NCBI GenBank assembly: GCA_025459125.1
Contig: JALORE010000013.1
Coordinates: forward strand, 1 to 45,274
Direction of reading: 5' to 3'
Source: Planctomycetota bacterium
GTDB lineage: Bacteria > Planctomycetota > Phycisphaerae > Sedimentisphaerales > Anaerobacaceae
Length of the DNA stretch: 45,274 nt
Of the stretch, positions 1 to 8,493 are shown piece by piece. A program made the translations under genes and the position numbers. Each line of letters opens with the position of its first letter. Within the stretch, counting starts at the first letter, position 1. A model generated the notes under the pieces. It was not told the DNA's origin and searched no databases. It saw nothing but the letters and a program-made list of their open reading frames with translations.

Positions 1-1
1 C

Positions 2-703
2 GCCGGCATCTACCAGGGCCGCCAGACGCGGGACGCCACCACGTTCGATCCCGGCCCGCTCGCATGGAACAAGACCTACTACTGGCGGGTCGACGAGGTC
101 AACGACGCCCATCCTGCTAGTCCCTGGAAGGGCCGGGTCTGGAGCTTCACCACGGCCAATTTCATCGTGGTGGACGATTTCGAGAGTTACACCGATGACG
201 AAGGCCAGCGCATCTACCAGACCTGGATCGACGGCTGGACCAATAAGACCGGGTCCATCGTGGGCTACCTCCAGGCACCGTTCGCCGAGCGGACTATCGT
301 CCATGGCGGTCATCAGGCCATGCCCCTGGCCTATGACAACGCCGCGCCGCCCTACTACTCGCAGGCGGAGTTGACCTGGACCAAGCCGCAGGACTGGACC
401 ACCAACGGCGTCAACACGCTGATCCTGTACGTGCGCGGCGATGCCGCCAATGCCGAGGCCCCGTTCTACGTCGTACTGGAGGATAACAAGAACCGGACCG
501 GTATGAGCCTCGCGCCGGCCACCGTTTCCCTGCTGGCGACCACCTGGCAGTCCTGGGACATGCCGTTGACCACGTTCAGTGCTGCCGGCGTGGACCTCCG
601 TGCAATCAAGGGATTCTACCTCGGCGCAGGCAACCCGAAGAACCCCGTGCCCGGCGGCGCGGGCCGGATCTACCTCGACGATATCCGCATCATCAAGCGC
701 TGA
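2..703 (+). CDS. C-terminal part of a secreted multidomain protein with a planctomycete-type FN3-like/beta-sandwich junction (5' partial)
   Basis: The frame is open from the left edge, so the start lies outside the window. The first 50 or so residues contain TYYWRVDEVN and WKGRVWSFTT, the end of a fibronectin-III-like domain. VVDDFESYTDD then opens a beta-sandwich domain of about 175 residues that runs through PQDWTTNGVNTL, FYVVLEDNKNRTG and GGAGRIYLDDIRIIK to the stop. I know this pairing from large secreted proteins of Phycisphaerae, where the last domain is presumed to bind carbohydrate; the exact function is unknown. It is followed 49 nt later on the same strand by a sulfatase, which suggests a shared polysaccharide-related role. 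The catalytic part, if any, is out of view. Confidence 0.8.
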   Translation, partial: AGIYQGRQTRDATTFDPGPLAWNKTYYWRVDEVNDAHPASPWKGRVWSFTTANFIVVDDFESYTDDEGQRIYQTWIDGWTNKTGSIVGYLQAPFAERTIVHGGHQAMPLAYDNAAPPYYSQAELTWTKPQDWTTNGVNTLILYVRGDAANAEAPFYVVLEDNKNRTGMSLAPATVSLLATTWQSWDMPLTTFSAAGVDLRAIKGFYLGAGNPKNPVPGGAGRIYLDDIRIIKR

Positions 704-752
704 TACAAGGCTGGCAGCGATGAAGAGAATACATCAGAACGAAGGACGGCCT

Positions 753-2231
753 ATGGGACTTCCTATCTTCCGAGGCGCGGAGAGCTCCACAACTCAGACT
801 CCCGACCGCAACCGCAGATTGATGAAAACCTGTTGCCTGTCCGCGCTCCTTTTGAGTCTGGGCGCCTGCTTGTTGAGCTCCGCCGCCTCGTTACGCCCGA
901 ACGTCCTTTTCATTGTCGGCGACGACATGGGCTATGCGGACGTGGGGTTTCACGGGAGCAAGGACATTCCCACGCCAAACCTCGATGCCCTGGCGGCTTC
1001 GGGCGTGCGCTTTACCAATGGCTACGTCTCCGGACCGTACTGCTCGCCCACACGGGCCGGGCTGCTGACGGGCCGCTATCAGACCCGGTTCGGACACGAG
1101 TTCAATGCCGGCGCGGGCGACAGCGGTCTGCCGCTCACGGAGCGGACGATCGCCGACCGACTCAAGGCTGCCGGCTATGTCACGGGCGCCGTCGGCAAAT
1201 GGCATCTCGGCGCCCAGCCCCAGTTTCACCCGCAGCAACGCGGCTTTGATGAGTTCTACGGCTTCCTGGCGGGCGCGCACGACTACTTCAAGCCCGCCGG
1301 TATCCTGCGCGGCACAGAGCCCGTGGCCGAGCTCGACTATACGACGGATGCCTTCGGGCGCGAAGCCGCGGCGTTCATCCAGCGTCACAAGAGCCGGCCG
1401 TGGTTTCTGTATCTCGCCTTCAACGCCGTGCACACGCCGATGCAGGCCACGGACGACCGGCGGGCGAAGTTCGCCACTGTGGCCGATGACAGCCGGCGCA
1501 CGTATGACGCAATGATGCTGGCGCTGGATGAGGCCATTGGCCGGGTGCGCCGGAAGCTCGTGGAGACCGGCCTCGAGCAGAACACGCTCATCTGCTTTAT
1601 CAGCGACAACGGGGGGCCGACCATGCCCGGCACCACCGTCAACGCCTCGCGCAACGCACCGCTGCGCGGCTCCAAGCGCACCACGCTCGAAGGCGGCATC
1701 CACGTCCCCTTTGTGGTATCGTGGCCCGGCCGGCTGAAACCGGGTGTGTTTGCTCAACCGGCTATCCAGTTGGACCTGACCGCGACCGCACTGATCGCCG
1801 CGGGGATACAGCCCCCTCCCAACTGGAAGCTCGATGGTGTGGACCTGCTGCCCTTCCTGACGGGCGCGCGAACAAGCCCTCCCCATGCAGCGCTCTACTG
1901 GCGCTTTGGTCAGCAGATGGCGATCCGCGCGGGTGACTACAAGCTCGTCCGCTACGACAGCAACGCCGACACACTGACCGCGGCACGCAACCAGCCGGTC
2001 ACCGCCGCCCGGCTCTACCATCTCGCGACCGATATCGGCGAAACGAAGGATCTCGCTGCCGCGATGCCGGACTTGGTCAAGGAGCTTCAAGGCCGCTGGG
2101 ACGCCTGGAACACCGCGAATGTCCCACCGCTCTGGGGCGGCGAGCAGACGGACAAAGCCGGGACGGAGACCGGTGCACCCGCCTCCAGAAAGGGGAAGAA
2201 GGCAAGGAGAGCCCAGGCCGGAGTTGAATGA
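753..2231 (+). CDS. S1 family sulfatase (arylsulfatase-like), secreted
   Basis: Type I sulfatase hydrolysing sulfate esters with a formylglycine (FGly) made from cysteine. Visible motifs are the metal-binding VGDDMGY, CSPTR with the FGly cysteine near residue 97, GKWHLG with Lys149 and His151, and a C-terminal SDNGG metal site. The GRYQTRFGHE and GFDEFYGF motifs make it the closest relative here of the gene at 25071-26441. Start: ATG 753 has GAAGGA 6 nt upstream. ATG 822 gives a tidier signal (MKTCCLSALLLSLGAC, possibly a lipobox LGAC) but has no clear ribosome site, so both are possible. The tail is basic (RKGKKARRAQ). It is the only sulfatase on the plus strand and converges on the minus-strand operon. 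Confidence 0.9.
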   Translation: MGLPIFRGAESSTTQTPDRNRRLMKTCCLSALLLSLGACLLSSAASLRPNVLFIVGDDMGYADVGFHGSKDIPTPNLDALAASGVRFTNGYVSGPYCSPTRAGLLTGRYQTRFGHEFNAGAGDSGLPLTERTIADRLKAAGYVTGAVGKWHLGAQPQFHPQQRGFDEFYGFLAGAHDYFKPAGILRGTEPVAELDYTTDAFGREAAAFIQRHKSRPWFLYLAFNAVHTPMQATDDRRAKFATVADDSRRTYDAMMLALDEAIGRVRRKLVETGLEQNTLICFISDNGGPTMPGTTVNASRNAPLRGSKRTTLEGGIHVPFVVSWPGRLKPGVFAQPAIQLDLTATALIAAGIQPPPNWKLDGVDLLPFLTGARTSPPHAALYWRFGQQMAIRAGDYKLVRYDSNADTLTAARNQPVTAARLYHLATDIGETKDLAAAMPDLVKELQGRWDAWNTANVPPLWGGEQTDKAGTETGAPASRKGKKARRAQAGVE

Positions 2232-2629
2232 ACCGCCAACGGGGCGCTCGCCAAGCTACGGCTCGGGTCCCTTCAGTTCTCGATTATGGTGCTGGCCATC
2301 GAAACCTCTCAGAGGGTGTGTGGCAAGCCCATACGAACCCGCAGGCATGGGTGGCATCGTCAAGGCCGAAGGCCTTGGCGATGGTCTTACGCAGGCTCAA
2401 TCCTGCCATCGCCAAGCTGCGCATGGGGACCCCAAACGCGATTCATCGCGTTTGGAACATTCTTCGAAGCTTGCCAATGGTATCCGTGTGTTTGCAGGGA
2501 CCATCGGCAAGCTGCGCTTGCCGCTGCCACCCGGAATCTGGCTCAGGTGTACGAAGAACTCAGTCGTAATCAGTATCACACACCCTCTCAGAACACTCGG
2601 CCGGTCGGCTGCCCACCCGGTTGATGCCG
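2232..2629. other. 398-nt non-coding convergent intergenic region
   Basis: This stretch separates the convergent 3' ends of two sulfatase genes. Open frames exist on both strands but are proline/arginine/serine-rich and match no family I recognise, so I do not call them genes. The region holds an inverted-repeat-bounded element with several hairpins (annotated separately at 2306-2593). Outside that element I see no feature. No T-rich tract follows any hairpin, so intrinsic termination is possible but unsupported. Confidence 0.7.
2306..2593. repeat. Inverted-repeat-bounded, hairpin-rich element (MITE-like candidate)
   Basis: The ends match as inverted repeats: 2306-2322 and 2577-2593 agree at 15 of 17 positions, including a perfect 12-mer AGAGGGTGTGTG reading inward. 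Inside are hairpins at 2355-2367/2371-2383 (13 bp, one G-T wobble, 3-nt loop), 2432-2442/2445-2455 (11 bp perfect) and 2469-2481/2500-2512 (12 of 13). A competing 11-bp pairing, 2374-2384 with 2406-2416, would exclude the first hairpin. CATCGSCAAGCTGCGC occurs twice (near 2407 and 2502). I see no transposase and no convincing target-site duplication, so mobility is inference; it could instead be a structured bidirectional terminator. Confidence 0.6.
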
Positions 2630-4048
2630 TCACTGCTTCTTGGCGCCTTTCTTCTGCGCCCCCGCTTTCTTCTTTGCGGCCGGGGCGGGTTCGGTTGTCC
2701 CCTGGCCCGGCGGGGCAGCGTCCTTGAGATAGGTTTCGAGGCGGGCCCGCATCTGATTCACCCGCTCGGGCTCAGAGGCCGCCAAGTTCTTCGATTCCTG
2801 GATATCTTCGGCGAGGTTGTACAGCTCCACCTGGGGTACCGCGCCGGCGCCGGCGGTGGGAGATTCGTCGACAAGCCGCTGGTTGGGATTCAGCAGGAGC
2901 TTCCAGTCGCCCATGCGCAGGGCCATGCGCGACGGCGTGGTCCCTGCCAGCAGGATCGCATCGTGCGGCGACTTGACGCCCTGCGTGAGCATCGGCCAGA
3001 CGTCAAGGCCATCGACCGGCAGCTTCTGTTCCAGCGATGCACCGGCGAGCTTCAGCAGAGTCGGATACCAGTCCACTGCGTGCAGGGGCTCCTTGATCGT
3101 CGTCCCCGCGGGAATCCTGCCCGGCCAGGTCGCGCAGGCACAAACGCGAATGCCGCCTTCGTAGACGGTGCCTTTGCCCGCCCGCAACGGCGTATTGCGG
3201 GACACCTGGTCCGGAGCGGGACCGCCATTATCGCTGGAGAAGATGATGAGCGTGTTCTCCCGCAGGCCTTTTTCCTCCAGGGCAGCCGTGATCTGGCCAA
3301 TGGCCTCATCCACGACGGAAAGCATGGCCGCCATCGTCTGGCGATTGCCGGTGAGATTCGGGTAGGCCGCCTTGTACTCCGGCGGTACCTGATACGGCGC
3401 ATGCACGCCGTTGAAGGGGACGTAGAGGAACAGGGGCTTGCCGGCAGGCTGCTCCCGGATGAGCCGGCAGGCTTCCTTCGCCACCAGGTGCGTCGTGTAG
3501 CCCTCTTCCTGCAAGGGCCGGTCATCGCGGTACCAGTCCGGCTTGCCGTCCCGGATATGGGTGAAGTAGTCCAGGGCGCCAAACATGTGGCCGTACTGGT
3601 GGTCGAAGCCGCGGCGCGTCGGCATGTACTCGGGCCGAAACTCGCCCAGGTGCCACTTCCCACAGATGGCTGTGGTGTAGCCCGCCTCGCGCAGCGCCTG
3701 CGGCAGCGTGCGCTCCACCAGCGGCAAGCCCCACGGCGCGCCCGGCCGGACGACGTTGTAAACGCCCGTGCGCGTCACATAGCGCCCGGTCATCAGCGCG
3801 GAACGGGTGGGCGAACACACCGGCTGCACATAGAAGGAGTCGAGGATCGCTCCCCCCCGGGCCAGCCGATCGATGTTCGGCGTGCGGATGTCAGTGCCGC
3901 CCATGAAGCCAACGTCCGCACGGCCCAAGTCATCCACCAGGAAATAGACAACGTTGGGCCGGGTGCGCCGGGCCTGCGCCGAAGCGGTGACGCCAAGTGC
4001 CAGCATGATGCCGGCGACAATCAAGGTCAGGAGAAGACGGCGTTTCAT
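2630..4048 (-). CDS. S1 family sulfatase (arylsulfatase B-like), secreted
   Basis: A 472-residue formylglycine sulfatase. It has a Sec signal (MKRRLLLTLIVAGIML, cleavage near ASA-QA), LVDDLG metal ligands, CSPTR with Cys78, GKWHLG with Lys131/His133, GFDHQYGH and SSDNGGP. The FDHQYGH and ALDYFTH pattern resembles arylsulfatase B/A-like enzymes; the substrate is unknown. ATG 4048 follows AAAGGGAC and gives the signal peptide directly, whereas an upstream in-frame ATG at 4090 would add 14 polar residues. It ends in a lysine/alanine tail (AAKKKAGAQKKGAKKQ). It is the last gene of the minus-strand run and starts 38 nt after the esterase gene. Confidence 0.93.
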   Translation of the reverse strand: MKRRLLLTLIVAGIMLALGVTASAQARRTRPNVVYFLVDDLGRADVGFMGGTDIRTPNIDRLARGGAILDSFYVQPVCSPTRSALMTGRYVTRTGVYNVVRPGAPWGLPLVERTLPQALREAGYTTAICGKWHLGEFRPEYMPTRRGFDHQYGHMFGALDYFTHIRDGKPDWYRDDRPLQEEGYTTHLVAKEACRLIREQPAGKPLFLYVPFNGVHAPYQVPPEYKAAYPNLTGNRQTMAAMLSVVDEAIGQITAALEEKGLRENTLIIFSSDNGGPAPDQVSRNTPLRAGKGTVYEGGIRVCACATWPGRIPAGTTIKEPLHAVDWYPTLLKLAGASLEQKLPVDGLDVWPMLTQGVKSPHDAILLAGTTPSRMALRMGDWKLLLNPNQRLVDESPTAGAGAVPQVELYNLAEDIQESKNLAASEPERVNQMRARLETYLKDAAPPGQGTTEPAPAAKKKAGAQKKGAKKQ

Positions 4049-4086
4049 GCTGTCCCTTTCGATTGATCGAGTCAGATTCGTCATGA

Positions 4087-5403
4087 TCATTTCGCGACAT
4101 TCTTGAACAGGGAGTCCGCGTGATCCAGGTGCAGCTTCCAGTCGAACAGCATCAGGCCATGGCCACCCTCACGGATATGGTAGGCAATGGGACCCTGGAT
4201 CAGCAGATCGTTCACCAACGGCATCTTATCCTGCAGCCGCTGCGTCTTCCCATACAGGGTCCATACCTTGGACGCTTCGACCAGCGCCAGCCATGAGCCG
4301 CGCGGATCGGCCCACAAATCGCTCGTCGCATCCGCGCCGTGGTAACCGCGCGGAGCGACGAGCGCCACCAGCTCGTGCTGATCCACCGGCAGCGTGTCTT
4401 CCTTGCCCGCGTAGGCCGCGTACTTCGGGGCGAACCAATGGGGGAAGCTCCGGTTGATCGCGGCGTTGTCCTCGCCGAAATTGCGACGGCTCAGCGCGGG
4501 GCCCCCTTCGCCGGCATCGTTGACGCACGCCAGGGCGAAACGCGTATCCTGCGCCCCGGCCCACAGGCTGGTCTTGCCGCCGCGCGAGTGCCCGATGACC
4601 GCAATCTGCGCCATGTTGATGTCGGGATCGGTCTCGAAATAGTCCACCGCCCGCGACCCGGACCAGGCCCAGGCGCCCAGGGCGCCCCAGCTCAGTTCCT
4701 CGGGCCGGGGGTAGTGCTGGCGGTAGAAGGCCCGGATACCGGTGGTGGCCTTGGCGTTGTCGGGCTCCACTTCCGCCGCGACGTTGATCGCCGCGATGGC
4801 GTAGCCCCGCGCGATCATGTACTCGGCCGGCCAGAACTCCATCTGCCTTTTCCGGGTCGGGTCCGTGTTCTCGGGACCGCGGTGATTGAGCAGCAGAAAC
4901 ACCGGCGCCTTGCCCGGACGCTGGTTCGGTACGAACAGCGTCAGATGGAACGTGAACGGCTCGCCCTGGAGCGTAAAGCTGATCGCCACCCGCTTGAGTG
5001 TGGCTTGGCCCGCCATGGCTCTCGGATCGGACTCAACGATACGGAAACTGAGCGTATCCGGTTTGGCCGGCGCGACGCCATACACGTACTGGCGGAACAG
5101 GTCGAGCAGCTCGCCGCGCCGCTGTTGCTCCCACCCCGTGGCCGTGGTGACCGTTCCGCCGCCGGCCGGAGTCAAGACCTCCGGCAGCGTGTAAGACCGC
5201 ACCTTGGCTTCATCATAGTTGATCGTCGACTTCTTGGCCGCCTGCTTCTCAATCGCCTCCCGGGACGGCTGCCACGGGACCTTCTTCTCATACTTGGCGA
5301 AGTCCGGATTCGTCGGGACGCGGTACGACCCTTCTGCTGTTTTGGAGGATGCCCGGGCGGACACACTGCCAACGGCCAACAGCAGGACCATGATGGTTCT
5401 CAT
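4087..5403 (-). CDS. CE15-like glucuronoyl (methyl)esterase, secreted
   Basis: A 438-residue alpha/beta hydrolase. The GHSRGGKTSLWAG nucleophile elbow (Ser273), followed by VNDAGEGGPALSRR and the late catalytic-type histidine in REGGHG (His415), matches carbohydrate esterase family 15. That family cleaves esters of glucuronic acid or its 4-O-methyl form in lignocellulose and other glycans. The N-terminal segment MRTIMVLLLAVGSVSARA is a Sec signal, which supports ATG 5403 over upstream in-frame starts. It is the only esterase among the sulfatases and implies a uronate-ester substituent on the substrate. Its signal-peptide DNA (5357-5385) matches that of the next upstream gene (6891-6919) at 27 of 29 bases although the enzymes are unrelated. 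Confidence 0.85.
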   Translation of the reverse strand: MRTIMVLLLAVGSVSARASSKTAEGSYRVPTNPDFAKYEKKVPWQPSREAIEKQAAKKSTINYDEAKVRSYTLPEVLTPAGGGTVTTATGWEQQRRGELLDLFRQYVYGVAPAKPDTLSFRIVESDPRAMAGQATLKRVAISFTLQGEPFTFHLTLFVPNQRPGKAPVFLLLNHRGPENTDPTRKRQMEFWPAEYMIARGYAIAAINVAAEVEPDNAKATTGIRAFYRQHYPRPEELSWGALGAWAWSGSRAVDYFETDPDINMAQIAVIGHSRGGKTSLWAGAQDTRFALACVNDAGEGGPALSRRNFGEDNAAINRSFPHWFAPKYAAYAGKEDTLPVDQHELVALVAPRGYHGADATSDLWADPRGSWLALVEASKVWTLYGKTQRLQDKMPLVNDLLIQGPIAYHIREGGHGLMLFDWKLHLDHADSLFKNVAK

Positions 5404-5434
5404 ATCTCGGTGTCTCCCGTTCTCCATGACGGTC

Positions 5435-6964
5435 TTATCGAATCTTCTGGTCGGGCAATTCGGTCTTGATACCTTCATCGAGCGGCATCTTGTCTTTTCC
5501 CGCTCCCAGGCCGGCGGCGGTCAGCAATGCGGCGAGCTGCTCCCGCAATTGACGCTGGACCGGCGCGGACTGCGGATCGGCCGCCAGATTGTGAAGCTCG
5601 CCGGGATCGTTGGCCAGATCATAGAGCTCGGGCAGATGCCGGTCCGGTGTACCGTCGCCGTGCGGATAGTGCATGAACTTGTACCGGTCGGTGCGGATGC
5701 CGCGAACGTTCGGCGTGTAAGGGAACTGTTTCTCGTAATTGTACTCGTAGAACCATGCGGTGCGCCAGTCGGCGTCGCCCTGGTTGACGAGCTTCTTCCA
5801 GGACCTCCCCTGCACGTCCGTCAGCGCCGGGGCGCCGCACAGGTCGAGCAGGCTGGGCGCCACGTCCACGGTCAGAACCTGGGGCGTGACTACCTTCCCC
5901 ACCGGCAGGCCGGGACCGCACGCGACGAGGGGAATCCGAATGCTCGGCTCGTGCATGGTACGCTTGTCCACCATGCCATGCTCGCCCTCCAGGAGCCCGT
6001 TGTCGCCCATGAAAACGACGATAGTCCGCTGCAGTTGCCCGCTCTGCTGCAGGAATGCGAGCAGCCGCCCGACGCTGTCATCCACGCTGAGCACGGTGCC
6101 CCAGTACGCGTGGACCATGTTCTCGAAATCCTTCACCGCTTCGGGACGGTCGTCGGGGAAATTCTTGCGCCACTCGAAGAGCGGACCATAGATCCCGTGC
6201 CAGGTCCGCAGCCGCTGGCGGATCCACTCCGGTTTGCCCTCGAGCGCAAAGGCGCTGGCCGGATAGGGCACGCGGACCTCGTCAAAGACGTGCGCGTATT
6301 TCTCCTCGGGGAAGTAGAACGAGTGCGGCGCCTTGTGGCCGAGACACAGTGCCCAGGGCTGATCCGGCCGGCGCTCTTTCAGCCAACCGAGCGCGTAGTC
6401 GGTGGCGACGGTCGTGTAGTAGCCTTGGGGTGTCTCGCGGCGCCGGCCGTTGACGTTCCATTCGGTATCGAAGTACTTGCCCTGGCCCGTGTGCGTGACG
6501 AACCAGTCGAAACCCGGGCGCGGCTCATCGTTGTTCTCGCCCATGTGCCACTTGCCGACGTAGGCAGTCGTATATCCCTGCTCGCGCAGCCGTCCGGGCC
6601 AGTGCGGCAGAGCCGCAGGCAGCTCGGTGAAGTTGTCGCGCACGCCGTGCCGGTGGGCGTAGAGACCGGTGAGAATGCTGGCCCGGCTCGGCGAACACAG
6701 CGACGTCGTGCAGAAGGCGTTCGCGAACCGTACGCCGCTCCGCGCGAGCGTATCGATGTACGGCGTCTTGACGTGCTGGGAACCGTAGCAGCCCAGCGCA
6801 TCGGGCCGCAGATCGTCGCAGAGGATGAAAAGGACGTTGGGCCGGTTGGTCATGACACCGGGCGGCGTTCCTTCGGCGGCTAATCCGCTTGCGGGCACAC
6901 TGCCAACGGCCACCAGCAGACAGGTGAGAGTCAGGACGGAGCCTCTCAGCTTGTACGATCTCAT
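5435..6964 (-). CDS. S1 family sulfatase (N-acetylglucosamine-6-sulfatase-like type), secreted
   Basis: A 509-residue sulfatase with LCDDLRPDALG, CTTSLCSPSRASILTG (FGly Cys90), GKWHMG (Lys138/His140), SVDDSVGRLL and FMGDNGLLEGEHG. The TTSLCSPSR/YAHRHGVRDN arrangement resembles GlcNAc-6-sulfatase-like members (SulfAtlas S1_11 from memory); specificity is not proven. ATG 6964 overlaps the upstream stop as ATGA and has GGAGGT with ideal spacing, so translation is probably coupled; this favours 6964 over the longer open frame reaching 7126. The signal includes TCLLVAVGSVPASG, whose DNA is nearly shared with the CE15 gene downstream. Confidence 0.92.
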   Translation of the reverse strand: MRSYKLRGSVLTLTCLLVAVGSVPASGLAAEGTPPGVMTNRPNVLFILCDDLRPDALGCYGSQHVKTPYIDTLARSGVRFANAFCTTSLCSPSRASILTGLYAHRHGVRDNFTELPAALPHWPGRLREQGYTTAYVGKWHMGENNDEPRPGFDWFVTHTGQGKYFDTEWNVNGRRRETPQGYYTTVATDYALGWLKERRPDQPWALCLGHKAPHSFYFPEEKYAHVFDEVRVPYPASAFALEGKPEWIRQRLRTWHGIYGPLFEWRKNFPDDRPEAVKDFENMVHAYWGTVLSVDDSVGRLLAFLQQSGQLQRTIVVFMGDNGLLEGEHGMVDKRTMHEPSIRIPLVACGPGLPVGKVVTPQVLTVDVAPSLLDLCGAPALTDVQGRSWKKLVNQGDADWRTAWFYEYNYEKQFPYTPNVRGIRTDRYKFMHYPHGDGTPDRHLPELYDLANDPGELHNLAADPQSAPVQRQLREQLAALLTAAGLGAGKDKMPLDEGIKTELPDQKIR

Positions 6965-8451
6965 CGGCGACCTCCACGTTCGAAGGGGACACCATCGAAG
7001 TACTTCTGCACAATCCAGTCCGGCTGCCACTGGTCCGGGACGCGTTTGCGACCGGTCAGGTCCACGAATTGGGGAGCCTTGTTCTCGGTGGGCAATTCCA
7101 ACGTATCGCCGACCTCGGCCTGCCATTTCTTCATCAACCCCAGCAACCGCGCCACGTGCGGCGCATACTCTGTCCGGTCGATCAGATTGGTCTTTTCATC
7201 CGGATCGGTCTGCAGGTCGAATAACTGCAAGTGGCTGATCTTCGGATAGCAGATCAGCTTCCAGCGCTCGTCCCGCACCGCGCGCTGGATGGCAATATAT
7301 GGCAGGAACACCGAATCGCGAACGCGGTCCTTCTTCCCTTCCCACAGGGGGCGCAGGCTGTGGCCTTCCAGGTCCCCGGGAGGCTCAATCCCGATCAAGT
7401 CGCAGAGGGTGGGGAACACGTCCAGGAGATAACTGAACGCCTGCGTGGACTTGCCCGGCCCAATGCCGGGGCCGACGAAAATCAACGGCACGCGCATGCT
7501 GTGCTCGAACACGCTCTGCTTGCCCAGCAGGCCGTGGCTGCCCAGAGCCAGCCCATTGTCGGCGGCATAGACAATCACCGTGTTGTCCGCCTGGCCGGTC
7601 TGTTTCAGGGCTTCCAGAATGCGCCCGATCTGGCCGTCCAGATGCGTGATCGCCCCGTAGTATTCCGCCAGTTGATCGCGGATGACCGCCTCGGTGCGCG
7701 GCCAGGCCGCCAGGTTCTCGTCGCGGCCTCCCTGCATCATGCCGTTGTCGAAAGGCAACTGCGGCAGGAAGTTGGCGGGCAGCGGGGGCCGATTCTGGTA
7801 ATACCTCTGGCGGTAGGCCATCGGCGGCATCCGGGGATCGTGTGGCGCGGTGAAGGCCACGTAGGCGAAGAAGGGTTTCTTCCCATCGTGGCTGCGGAGG
7901 AATTCGACTGCGGCGTCGGCAAAGAGCTCGCTGGAGAACTTCTCCCCTGTCCGCACCTCAGTCAGCTTGCCGTCCGGACCGAGGTCTCGGACGGGCACCT
8001 TGGTGTGATCCGACATGCCGCCGAACATGATGGCTTTGCCGCGCTGGAAGGCGCGGAGCCAGGAGGGCTGGCCGTTGTGCCACTTGCCGGTGGCGAACGT
8101 CGTGTAGCCGTTCTCCTGCAAGAGCTCCGGCAGCAGCTTGACACCCTTGAGCGTGGCGGTATCGATGTGAAGCCAGGTCTTGCCGCTCATCAGCATCGCC
8201 CGGCTGGGCACGCACACGGCCCCGCTGTTGCCCCCGAAACAGTAATTGGAGCGGAAGCTGAAGCCGGAGGTCACGAGCCGGTCGATGTTCGGGGTTTGGA
8301 TGTGCGGATTGCCGTGTGCGGCGATCGTGTCGGCCCGCTGATCGTCGGCAAAAAGAAACAGGATATTGGGTTTTCCGGCCGCGTGGACCAAGGGGCCGCA
8401 GCAGAACAAGACCCCGAGCAGGCTCAGGACGAATCGGTTATGGCACTTCAT
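6961..8451 (-). CDS. S1 family sulfatase with CVPSR motif, secreted
   Basis: A 496-residue sulfatase. It has a Sec signal (RFVLSLLGVLFCCGPLVHAA), FADDQRADT metal ligands, CVPSR (FGly Cys80), GKWHNG (Lys123/His125) and AADNGLALGSHG. The insert FGGNSGAVC before the FGly cysteine and the ADDQRADT motif mark a subfamily distinct from its neighbours; I cannot name the substrate. The start at 8451 lies 42 nt after the preceding stop. The stop overlaps the following start by 4 nt (ATGA). The C terminus is an extended non-lysine tail ending in FERGGRR. Confidence 0.92.
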   Translation of the reverse strand: MKCHNRFVLSLLGVLFCCGPLVHAAGKPNILFLFADDQRADTIAAHGNPHIQTPNIDRLVTSGFSFRSNYCFGGNSGAVCVPSRAMLMSGKTWLHIDTATLKGVKLLPELLQENGYTTFATGKWHNGQPSWLRAFQRGKAIMFGGMSDHTKVPVRDLGPDGKLTEVRTGEKFSSELFADAAVEFLRSHDGKKPFFAYVAFTAPHDPRMPPMAYRQRYYQNRPPLPANFLPQLPFDNGMMQGGRDENLAAWPRTEAVIRDQLAEYYGAITHLDGQIGRILEALKQTGQADNTVIVYAADNGLALGSHGLLGKQSVFEHSMRVPLIFVGPGIGPGKSTQAFSYLLDVFPTLCDLIGIEPPGDLEGHSLRPLWEGKKDRVRDSVFLPYIAIQRAVRDERWKLICYPKISHLQLFDLQTDPDEKTNLIDRTEYAPHVARLLGLMKKWQAEVGDTLELPTENKAPQFVDLTGRKRVPDQWQPDWIVQKYFDGVPFERGGRR

Positions 8452-8493
8452 TTCCTATCCTTTCACATCGATTTCGCGGTCTTGCGTGGACTC

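Noticed and set aside
2286-2624. Open frames in the 2232-2629 gap as possible small genes
   Set aside because: The sequence is dominated by hairpins and repeats, the translations are low-complexity and no convincing ribosome site fits.
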